Source: Eudromia elegans
Lineage: Eukaryota > Chordata > Aves > Tinamiformes > Tinamidae
Length of the DNA: 64,000 nt
Assembly (NCBI GenBank): GCA_003342815.1
Contig: PTEX01000309.1
Span: 361,177-425,176 of the forward strand
Direction: 5' to 3'
Shown here: positions 1-11,500 of the stretch, piece after piece
Layout: every line of letters starts with the position of its first letter
Numbering within the stretch: the first letter of the stretch is position 1
Notes under the pieces: generated by a model
The model's database searches: none
Seen by the model: only the letters and a program-made list of their open reading frames with translations
What the model was told of the DNA's origin: nothing
Position numbers and translations under genes: made by a program

Positions 1-2439
1 AACAGCAACTCCCAGCATCTCACCTTCAGCACGCACAGCTACAGTGATACAAGCAAAGTGCTTTTCTAAGCTTTTGCATGTCCCATGGGCATAGCTGTGC
101 TGGCAGCAGCAGGCTTCCTTCTGTGTGTCCACGTGCTCTTCCTGAAGCTTTGCTACAACACGTCCTTCAGGTCCTGAACCGGTGCATAGCACTCAAGTAA
201 TGTGCTGCCATGAGACCCTATTTCTCTTGTGGCCTTAGATATTCAAGCTAAAATAGCAAAGTAGGAAGGTTACATTTGCTTATTCTACCATTTATGTACC
301 AGGTCCAGCTAGAGACCAGGGCCCTACATGCCTTACTGGAAGAAAAAGTCCCTTTACTTTGAGAGAACTTAGAGGAAATGTTATGCAGATGATACAGTTT
401 TTGCATCAGCAGGGCCTATTATAGAGGCCATGCTGGAGAAGGCAGATGGTGAGACAAAGAACCTTGCAAACAACAGCTTGTTCTTCAAGCTGGTGAAGCA
501 CCGGGTGGTTCTGTTTTGCTTAAAAAAATTAGTTTTACTCTGGACTGTCTTTATAGGAGAAAGGGCTGAACTGAGAGAAGTAGTTTGACTGCGATCCATG
601 TGATAACGGTAAGAGGCTTACAGTTCATCTGCACAACAATGTCCTCTTTCTAGCACTTTTAATTTGAGATTGAAAGCTTAGGTGGTTCACACACCACAAG
701 AAATTTTGAGGGTCATTGTGGCTTTGTAGTCCAAAATGTCTGGTTCAAGACACTCTAACTAGATGGCACGCGGTGATACAGCACAAGGAATATGGGCATC
801 ATGACACTTTCTTTTCTATTTTTACTTTTTATTTTCCTATAGCAATGCTAGGAGAGTCACATGAACAGCATGCTGACCAAGAACTAAGAGACAGGGGAGA
901 TAGGAGTAGGACCAAGGAAGGAAAAAATATACTAGAAAGTAACAAATAACTGAAATAAGTGCTGACTTGGCCCTGGCTAATCATTGAACCAGTGTGCTGC
1001 TTGCCTTGAAATGACTAAAACATCTTCTGCTGACTAGAGGAATCGGCATAAAAATACTTTTCCCCAAACAAAGCACAAGCTTGCGATTAAATAGTGTTTG
1101 CTACTGAGGTTCTTCCTGTGTGTCCTGACCTAAGGATTTAGTGGATCACATGGCAGAGCTGTCCTTGCGCAGCCTGCAATGATACTTCACTATCTCTCCA
1201 GTCCTTCACCTAAGGACTTGTTCAGTTAGTTTTTGTAAAAACAGTAGTTTTTTACAAAACACCCCAGTCCATACTAGGAAATACTTAGTGTATTGTGGAG
1301 AGCAGGAGAAGCCCGGAAGCTGTTTCCCAGCTGGATTAGTTTTCAGGAAGCAGGAAAGCTGTGCTTGAAAGCTAGAGGCTGGAGTTTCAGGACAGTTCAC
1401 AGAACATGTGTGAAATGCCAGGAGGCTCTAAATCTTTACAGAAATGGACTAGAGTAACACACACAAGAGCCTTTGCCCAGGCATCGGCATTGCAGCTCTC
1501 ATTAGAATCAGATTTAGCTGATTCAGATTTAGCTCAGAAAGAGCTTTTCCTAGAAATATGACTTAAATTCTTATTCACTTTCCTGTATAGCACCCTGTAG
1601 TTTTCTCTGAGATGCCTCTGCTTTGTATGCGAAGACTTAAAAATAGCTTTAAAATAACCCTATGCCTTTCTTTTTTCTCTCTAGTACAAAGAGCACTGAA
1701 AACAGCTTCATGGCTAAATTCAGCCATGAGGAGTTACCTTTCACCATGTTTTCCTGTGTCTTGCTGGTCACACACAGTCACACTATGCAGAGAGCTTTTC
1801 GAAAGCTTGTGTATGCCCTTGTAGCATTGAATAGAGGTAGTAGAATGCTGCACATCTCCTTGGGGATGTTCTTCAGACATGGGAAATTTTCAGACTTATC
1901 TCCATGAAGGGTATGATTTAATTTTCTCAACAATACAATCGGAAAATTTTGCCTCCTGCCTCCTTTTATTAACCTATGTGTGAAGGGGGTTTGTGCTCCC
2001 TAAGAGGCGAGTAGACAATGCCAGGGCTACACTGATGTGAAAGTGTACAGGAAGAGGAAGGTTGTTCTTCCAAGCATTCTGCAGACAGTATCTTCTGAGC
2101 AGTAGATGGGCTCTAGCCTCAAACGCACAGCTCCACACCTGACCACACTGTGTATTCAGATATGTGCATTTTGCTGGCACAGTTTCATCGGTTTGTGAAA
2201 AAGCCTCAGCCTTCACATACAGAAACTCCTCCTCTGCACAGCAATGGACTAGCTATGAATTTATTTACCAAAGTCTAAGCTGTAAAACATGTCAAAGCCC
2301 TGGAAACTGGCACACTAGTTACAGAGCCAAAATGAAGCTGATGGTATCAAAGGGTTACAGGGTCTGAATTCAGCTCGCGTCAGTCAGAACTGTATGAAAT
2401 GTGCACGGTGAATTGGGTACAGAGCAACTATTTCCTTAC
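1..2439 (-). other. FBP2 intron 5 (part)
   Basis: The stretch from the window edge to the exon 5 donor holds no recognisable FBP2 exon 6 and no clear gene on either strand. It is ordinary AT-leaning intronic sequence with only short chance reading frames (largest about 80 codons). Confidence 0.8.
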
Positions 2440-2577
2440 CTCAGGGAATTTCTTCTTCTGTAAATATTCTGTCATTGCAGGATCAAAATACTTGGCATAA
2501 CCTTCATTGAGACTGTAGATCTTCCCTTTCTTCTTGATTTTGACATCTTTATCCACCAAAATAAATTCCCCAAGAGC
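2440..2577 (-). CDS. FBP2: FBP2 exon 5 (last FBP2 exon in the window)
   Basis: The exon is 138 nt, 46 codons, from [20 protein letters not shown] to QKKKFPE. It holds [10 protein letters not shown], the basic patch described as a nuclear localisation signal in muscle FBPase, and [10 protein letters not shown], which provides the substrate-binding Asn and Tyr. The donor is GAG/gtaagg. No exon 6 follows on the minus strand down to base 1. Confidence 0.95.
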
Positions 2578-5500
2578 CTACAGAAGAATGGCAGACACCA
2601 GTTATGAGGAAGCAGCAGATGATTTGATTTATTTTCTATAGCAGCTGCCACACACACCAGAAATTGCAAAAACACTAGCACCGCAGGGTCCTTTCAGCAG
2701 TAGTCTTGTATGTAACTTCACAGTATTTCAAACAGATGAAAAATTACAGAATTAGTGTTAAGGTCAGGAAAACTTGCCATGCTGGTAGTATAAACAAAAA
2801 GCAGCTTAGCTATAATTGTTAGCATGTGGAATGAAGAGCAGTCAACCTCAAAAGCTGATGGATCGTGAATCTCATTCTCTTGGTATCCACAAATTATGAG
2901 GTTATAAATTAATACATTATAGTGTCTTGTGATTTTTGAACTTTTCTTCCTTGCCTTATTATATCTAAAAGTGACTTAAGTGACTGGCTCCCCCTCAAAG
3001 TGGCAGTCCAGAGTCTGAATGAAACTTCCACTTTGACAGAACAATCTCTTTACTCAGGTTATTGATAAAATGAAGATAGAGTTTTGAAAAAAAATCTATC
3101 CTTTGATTAAACAGAATCTCTACATTATTGCTGAAATCTAACACTAGTCTGTCATAGGAGCATTCTCCTCATGTTCAGTCAATTTGGGGTTACTAGGCTG
3201 GGTTCCGAGGGGTGACATATTTCTAACTGTAATCTGGCTAGACTCAATTCTACTTTTGAAGATATTAAGTTTTCATAAGGGTTTCCATGCACAAACCAGC
3301 AGTTTGCTTTGAATGATCAGAGTGTCAAATATTCCTGTTCACTGAAAAATAAAAAGCAACAACAAAAAAAGAAGTATTGCAACCAGCATGCACTGGTATC
3401 ACTGAGTGCTGTTAAGATCAGGTGGACAGCTATCAGAAGTGGGTGAGAGGAGAACGGCACAGATTGTTTCAAATTCAGAGACAAGTGGTAGCAGAAGCAT
3501 GTAGGTCCAAGTAGTTAATTGCTAAGGGCAACACAGCGGTGTTATTAAGACCAAGATTGTACCAATGATGTTATTAACACCAAGACTTTACCGGATCGAG
3601 CATGAAGCAGTCCACGCCTTGCCCGGTGGAGAGGGCCACGAGGGTAGCACTGCCGTACAGGGCATATCCCGCAGCGACAATATTGCGTCCGGGCTGCAAA
3701 GCATCTTTCTCAGAGGGCTCGTCACTTGATTCCTGAGGAAAATGTATATTTCAATAATAGATATTTGGAGCATATTTCTTTATTGTGTCAGTCTAGGCCT
3801 TTGGAATCATCACTACAGAGATGGTTCCCACTATTTCAGGACAAGTTTGGCACAAACATACGTGCACGCTGGAACAGGACAGTGAGAGTATATTTACACA
3901 GGTTGTGCGTTCAATATGATACATGCAGCAAAGCTGATATCTTAGCATTATCACTTAGCGTATTAGCTCAAGAGCCTCAGAAATCTGAGACAGAAAAGAG
4001 GCATTGTGTTTTTTTCTGTAAATTTAGGCATGAGCTATCCTGCTGACATCCGTTGTAGAGATAACTGTGAGGGAGAACACAGTAATCAACATGTCATGCC
4101 TTGCAGACAGATTGCGTCCAGTAGCAGGGTAAAAGGGTAGATGATGCAACATGTTGGAATAAACATTGGCCTCTGCTAGTAACTCAAGTGTGACAACTGT
4201 GCACACGTATATGGTGTGTGCATCTCCGTATATAACATACATGTGTGTGTAGCTATGCATATATAAGTCCACATATAAACTTTTGTATATTGTTTGACTT
4301 AAGTCTCTTAATTTGGTATCAACCTCCAGCACTTTTTCCCATTTGATACTTTAGTTATCACTGAACAAGAATAGCCTAAGCAGAATTTATGTATTAATAT
4401 AGAGATATTTCCAGGCAGATCTCGTGTGCCTCAGCCAGAGGCTTACTGGCTGGATGAGAAAGAAGAACCTGGAGTGCTTGGGAATATGGAATGCAGCCTT
4501 TACTTCCTGGACAAGTTGTTTCAACTCTTTTTCATTTTTTTTTCTCTTGAACTGCAGAATGGGTAGAAAATGCTTGATATTAATGTCTAATTATTAATCT
4601 AAAAATTTTGTCTGCTGTATATTTTCTGCACATTTTCTGATGATTTTTTATTAGGAATTAATATGAGAAGCTTTTCAGTCCCTGTCTCCATACACTTGCT
4701 TTAGATTTAAATGTTTCAAACTCCAATAATTTCTAAGTGATGCATGAGTTCAATTAGACTGAGTAGCATCTAGGTAAAAATCTCAGATCTATCCCAAAGT
4801 ATCCAGTTTAAAATCTAGTTCCATGGATTTTTTCCACAGTAACATTAAAACACTGAAATAAATTGACAAACACTGCAATACTCTGGGGACAAAGAGGACC
4901 AGGGGGTGCCAGCCTGGCTCTGTCAAGATTAAAGGCCAGGAGTATTGAGGGAATCAGGTTCATCATCATATGCCAGCTCCTAGAGGAAAGAAGAGGATTT
5001 GAACACCAAAACTTATCTTTTATTACATGTGTGGGTAGTGGTTCCACATCAAAACGTATTCACCTTCAGCTGAAGATTACAATTGAAAACATTTGTTGCT
5101 TATGTTTCAAAGGTTTTTTTTTTTTCCATGTATTTTGCTAAAAAATCATCCTCTCACCTCCCATTATTTTGCCTTTTTTTTTTCCTCTCCTGTGGAGGAA
5201 ATCCATTTTTTTCAACCTGCCTTGGACTGGAGACTGAAATACAGCATGCACAAATATATCTGCATGGAGTCCACTGGAATCACTCTATGTCAAGCTGCTT
5301 ATTCATAAAGGTTATAATGCACGTAATGAAGACAGATTAGCTAAAGTATGGATTTGTATATGCCAGAATTTTGAATATTGGTTATCAGTTTTCTGCTAAA
5401 CAATCTTTTTCAAAGCCAGCTATTATACCTTGCATAATATATTTTCTTTTAAAAATCCATCCCTATTGCATAAACATCTCAACATTTAAAGCGACATTGT

Positions 5501-8500
5501 CTGAAGTAGACTCTTAGTTGCCGTATTGAAGGTGGAATTAAGCATATATTCACAAAACTAATTGCAAAGATATTCTATTTTTTTCTATCTTTTTGCATAG
5601 TTTCCTACTTAAAAATAATACTGCTTTAATTTTGTATATATACAACAAAGAGGTTTATTTTATGGAACATTGTGTTTATATACAGTATATGTTACACCTA
5701 TAGGTTTTATCTGATGTTGTTTTAAAGCAAATTCTTCTGAGATGATAAGATTTTCAGTTCTATCACTTGAATGTTTTTCTCTATATGTTTCTATAGCTGA
5801 GAAACCACAGACTTATTGACTATCCTGAAAAAAAAAAAAAAAAACCAAAAAACTTGTCCCCTGTAGGATACATATTTGGCTGGAATTCACTTGGTTTTTA
5901 GTTTTTAGCTGCAATTGTTTCCAAGAGCCAACTCCCAAATGGAAGGTAAAAAGTTCAGCCTCAAACAAATTTTTGCAGAGCTTGCTGAAGTGTAAAAAGA
6001 GCTAAAGATCAGCTGATATTTCATTGTTAACTCTGCAGTAGTTTTGTCCTGCCAAGCGCTGTATAATCAAAAAAGAATCAGACTGCAGAGCAGATTCAGA
6101 TAGCTGCTAAATATTTTCACTTCTTTTTGATGTACAGATGGAATTTCCTTTCTGTTACATGTTTGCTGTGAGATGGAGGTAGTGAAATCTCCATATGCAA
6201 GTCTTTGAAATGTAAAGACTGTGCAGACTGAAGGTTCACGCTTTGACAAAGTTGCTTTAGCACTTCATGGCTGGGAAGCAGATGAAATACGGTCCATGGA
6301 CTTTGGTACTCTCAGGTGATACCTCTGTTGTCTGGGTTTTTTTTTGCACACATGATTTGTCTACATTACACATGGGGCTTTGCAGTAGTGGGAGTAGCTC
6401 TGGAAGATCTTGTTTTCCAAGTGTCTGTTCACATTATACATCCTCTGAAGGGAAAACATGATAAAGAATGCCATAGAATGCCAAAGAACTTTATGGCAGT
6501 GATGGGAAAGGAAGAAGAAAATACATCTGGGGATCTCAATAAAGTTAAAAATAAAGAAATAAAGCAAGGCAGAGATCATAACATAAGTGGAGTGTGAATT
6601 GTGACTTGTAGATGCCGCTCAGCAGGGTGAAGAATGTGGAAGAATCCAGACCAAAAAGCAAAATAATAAAAAATGCTTATTATCCCCACCAGCTTGACCT
6701 TCCACAATTGAGAGCATCCCACCAAGCAGTGACTGCCAAGGTGCTGAAGAGCCACCTCGCACCAGCATCCACAGATCTCCTTCCTAGCCCAACTGAATGG
6801 AGCCATGGGCTTTGTAATTATCCTGCCCAGCCTTTTTCCAGGAGGAAAAAAGCAGGTGGAAAATGAAATAAACCTAATAAACCTATTCCCTGATGGTTCT
6901 CCTAAGAAACTGATAAAGGGTTCTTCTGCCAGGTCATGATGATAGCTGAGGCTGTCATGGTGATCTTGGCTAGAGATCAGGAGCAGCAATAGAAAACAAT
7001 ATTAATGTTTGAAGTCACAGATAGAATCACAGAATCATAGAATCTATAGAATTGTAGTTGGAAAAGACCTTAAAGATCGAGTCCAGCCGTAAAACCTTCA
7101 ACACCAGGCCTGCTAAACTGTATCTCTAAGTTCTTCATCTACACAGGCCTTCACAGAAAAGTGTTGCTTTTCTTCATCCTAAAATGAAGGCAATATTTCA
7201 GATATGGAGTGAGCGTCCTTGGGTATGAAGTTAAGGCACTGACATGATGAGAAAGTCAGCCAGGCGAACATCTGAGAATTTGAAGGTACAAAATATCAGA
7301 CAGGTGCTGAGAATTTGGAAGCAGATTTATACTAGCTTTTCCAAAATGATGTTCTTGCAGTTCAAAAAGCGTGATTCATATGTTCTTTCTCAAAGCAAAA
7401 ATATATGACTTTTATTTTTTCATACTATCCTGTAGCAACGATTATTAAAGTTCCTATTGGTATTTATTTTAAAGGATTTGAAGTTAGAATTTAACTATGA
7501 AATACTGAATGTGAGAGGAGGACATATTAATAATACTCTGGAAATACTTTGGAATTATCAATTTCCCCTGTAAAGACAGAAGCAACATTGCATTCACAGA
7601 CTTTCACTTGGACAACTCTTTCCATTAAAATGCTAAGTTGTTTTCATAGTTAAAAAACTGTCCTTCACCCTAGTGGCACTGTTTTCATTTGAGTATGAAG
7701 AATATGCACTAAGCAATGTAAATATTTCTTTAAGAAGACCTGGAGCACGTTCACCCTCCTGAAAAACAATGCCTTAAGAAACAATGTTTACAGTAATACA
7801 TTATAATATATTTATGTATATCGGAAAGCAGCGCCATTCCAGGCCATGTCTTGGAGCGAACTGGCCTGCCTGGGTGACCCTGTAACAGGGGCTCATGCTA
7901 AAAATTAGTCCTGTGGGCAACTACTGGGTTTGTGCTGCCAGCCCACTTGGGTTGAACCTTTACTCTACCTGGTTTCTAGCAGACCTGTTCTCATCGGTGG
8001 TTAACTGGAAAATCACCTACCTCAAATGTTTGGCTTGGAAGTGATAGGTTAAAAGATGAGATGGGGCCTTGAAAGTGTATCCTCGTGCTTTGAGATGCAG
8101 CGTCTGAGTTTGCAGGCCTTTATTTGCAGTCACAAGGGCTGTAAAAGTTACTTTAAAAAGAGGGTCTCCCAGTCATATGACTGCGAACACAGGCTCTAGG
8201 GAAAACACTAACTGCTGGGAGATTAGCAGTCAAATCACAAGACTTGGCGCCACTCTTAACTATTAACAATTGTTAATTGGCCGCAAAGCAGCGGGGCTGC
8301 TGGCTTGGGCAGCGCTGGCGGGAGCTCCTCGCCATCCTGAGGTGGCTGCTGTCCTCTCCGTGCACCTCAGTGTGCGAGGGGAGGCCGCAGCAGGGCGGCT
8401 GCAGCGGGTAACGCGCCCCGGGCACGGAGCGTCAGCCTCAGCCCTGCTCAGTGGAGACCTCCGTGTGCTGGGACGCCCTGTGGAAACCGGAGCTCCAGGT

Positions 8501-11500
8501 CGCGGGCAGGCATGGCACCGTGCCGCAACATCCCTCTGCTCTCCAGGGCCACGCTGAAGGTGGCCCAGGTAGCCGACTGGCAGCCCAAAGGCAAGAAGGG
8601 CTACTGAGGTGCCCTGTGCCTCGAGGGAGGAAATGCCAGCAATTTCCCAGCGCTGAGTGTCTGCTTCCGAGGAATCCAGGAAGCTCTGGAGCACAGAGGC
8701 TGCCTCCTCTGCTCCCTCGCAAGCCCCGGGGTGCTTAGTTAATAGCCCAGGAATGAAACCAGGCAAGCTAATAGACCTGGGATATGTTGTTATCACTGCA
8801 GGGACTGTGGTGCATGTGCTGTTCATCCTCTTACCTTTTTGTAGATAGCAAATATGGTTCCTATGGGTGCCAAGCAGTCTATATTGGACGAGCCGTCCAG
8901 CGGATCAAAGCAAACCACGTACTTGCCCTGAAACAGAAGCAGCAAGGGAAGCATTCAGTGATATGTTGACCTAAAGTGTTTCCTTCACCCGGTGGACTCC
9001 CTGTGTTTGTGCCTGCCCTCAGCTTCCCGAGTGAGCTCGATGGAGCTCCTCTGGGAAGACCACACTTCCAGCCCAAGTGAGACAACAACCAGAGCAGGAG
9101 AGGGTCCAAACAGCGTGAATCTATGCAAGGGAGAGGAGCAGCCCACCTACCGGCTCCAAGATAGCCAAGAAACAGCTTGAAAATGAGAGGAGCCATCCTG
9201 GCTTGCTTTGGTAGATGGATTTTCTTACATTTTATCCTGAGCCAAAGGATGTGACCACAACATGAGATAGGAGGGCAAGGTGGAAGTCCTGCACAAGGCC
9301 GGGCAGATGGTGCCAGCAGTGCCTGAAGGCAGCAGGATCCCGGAGGGGGCAGCCCCGCTGCAGCGCGCACGTGTTTCCTCTGGTCTGCAATTTACAGCCC
9401 AGTTCCGCCAGACCTTCATCCTGCTTCACCCTGCCTGAGCAATCACGTAATCCAAAGCAGCTACAGTAATGGCCAGGGAATGTAATAGTGCGCTTAAGCC
9501 TGGGATCCGGGTGTGTTTACGAGCTCCACAATTACTATTCCCCCGCCCCTCCACAAAATTCAGCAGTAGTTTCCCCCCCACCAGCAGCTCCTTGAGCGAC
9601 CCAGCTTATGCGGCCACCGCGATTAGTCAGCAAAGCCATGAGATGATCATGGAGATCTGCCCAAGCGCGGGTTTAGGGCCGGGCGCGGTGTCATCGCCGC
9701 GACGGCAGTGCCACCTGCTGTCACCCGAGCAGAAGCCTGGGCAGAGGCCGCACAGACCCGCTTGTCCTTGGGCGTGATGATGGCCTCCTCGTTCTCCTCC
9801 GTGACCAGGACGCAGGTGCTGTAGGAGGACTGCAGCATGTTGATCACCAGCGAGTTGGATAACACGTCCAGCTTCTTCACCTCATCACCAGTCACGTTCA
9901 CGGTGCCAGCGATGCCAAACCTAGAGGGAGGAAAAACATGAGGGAGAAACCCAAAGCAATAAGGAGAGCTATTAAAGATCTTATAGGGAAAAAAGAATAA
10001 AAAGAAAAAAGAAAAGGAAGTCAGGGTGGCTCCTTCTTGCTTATCTTTCCACAGCTCTAACCTTTCTTTTCAAACTGTTAAGGTTCATTAGGAGATGACA
10101 GTCACCGTCAGAAAATAAAAGCAGGCATACAAAAAAACAAAAGTGGTGTCGCCATTTCTGGCCTCTTCCATAGTCCTTCTGGTCCAGCTGGCACCTGCTC
10201 CCCACCCTCTTCCCGGGAGCAGGCGTCCAGCCTTCCCTGGCAGACCCACACGTGCATGCTGCCGGCCCTGGGGAGGGACCACCACCAGCAGCGCCTTTGA
10301 GGAAGGAGAAAGGGTCATTAGAAGAGGTTGGTAGGTTCCTGCCGCTGAAAGAGCTCTGTGCAACACTTTGTGATAGTCCTTTGATCCATGCCCTGTAGGT
10401 CATCGACTGCCTGAAAATCAGGGGCTCAAAAAACGCCTCTGAATAATTCCCGATTCTGAAATGTATCATCTCAAACAAGATCTGCTCGTTTTGTGCTGTG
10501 GACTGTGTTGGGCTGATGCTTCCATTCTTGAACTGTGAGTTTAACAATATAGTTTTATATATTTACATAGTAATATGTATATTGCTGTTATTTCGCATTT
10601 CACAAAGGTCAGTTTTGAAGTGTGTGGTACACTCCTATGGGAAGTTTAAAGAAGACAATAGGGAATATATAGTTAGCATAATTCATGACAGGAAATAAAT
10701 ATGGAGAGAGCAACTAGTTAATTTCTATAGTGCTCCTTGGTGAGGAAGGGGAAAAAAATATTTTTCTCACTCAAAACTGCCAGGCTTTCCAGGAATACCT
10801 ATTGTTTTGAGTACATCCATTTTGGGACGTCAAGTTGGAGACATGTGACAGGAACTGGATTTTCAGGGAATGCTGAGCACCCGTTCTCCAGGCAATGTCT
10901 TCCCAGACAGGTTTCCAAGTCTTCCAAGTCAGCTTACGGCTTTGTAAAAACTCTCCTTTTGAATGGCAAATTTATTAAAATGCATGTTTATATCATAAAT
11001 ACCTAAAAATTACCTCACATTCCATCATTTGGAGGGACTAGCAAGTTTAGAGCTCTCTAGCTTCCTTTTTTTTTTCTCTCAACAGATAAGATTCCAGTTC
11101 CTGTTTGTAGGGAGGTAAAGGCACACGTGCGGGCAGGTGGAAGCCACTCACCAGCACTGAAAGTCTTGCCACAGGGTTTTCCAAAATATCCAGGTTGGCT
11201 ACAGTAATTTGAATGGTGCAAGTCATTTGTGTATTCAAACAGTTTGATCATCACTCAAAACTTTTATTTATAAAAACAGAGACCTTTCTTGCACTGAACT
11301 AATAGCCATGTGTCATGTTGGCCAGATGGCCATTCCACTTTTATCAAATGCATTAGTATCTCTCACTCATTACATAATTCAGGTATTGTATACTAGAAGA
11401 TTGAAATGGTATGAAAACAAGTTTTCCTTTGAAAGACAAAACTGCACATCTTCTAGTGCTATGAAAAGGAAATACAATTTAATAGTTAGGGCATGTGAGC

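Larger units (their letters stand above)
3733..8834 (-). other. FBP2 intron 3 (about 5.1 kb)
   Basis: The largest FBP2 intron inside the window. It contains an A17 run at 5828-5844, T-rich stretches near 5117 and 5176, a CR1 3' fragment at 7022-7150 and a GC-rich segment at 8280-8720. A 137-codon minus-strand frame at 6576-6989 and a 187-codon frame at 8263-8826 look like chance openings. Confidence 0.85.

Noticed and set aside
1-2439. Search for FBP2 exons 6 and 7 at the left edge
   Set aside because: No minus-strand match to the [15 protein letters not shown] or LLYECNP regions. These exons must be outside the window.
6576-6989. 137-codon minus-strand frame in FBP2 intron 3
   Set aside because: Composition looks random (many Phe, Ile, His) and no family is recognisable. 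It does not connect to FBP2 exons.
8263-8826. 187-codon minus-strand frame in FBP2 intron 3
   Set aside because: It follows from high GC content. Composition is low-information and there is no start or splice context.
10041-10547. 168-codon minus-strand frame in FBP2 intron 1
   Set aside because: No recognisable motif. The second half is low-complexity and the frame lies in a normally spliced intron.
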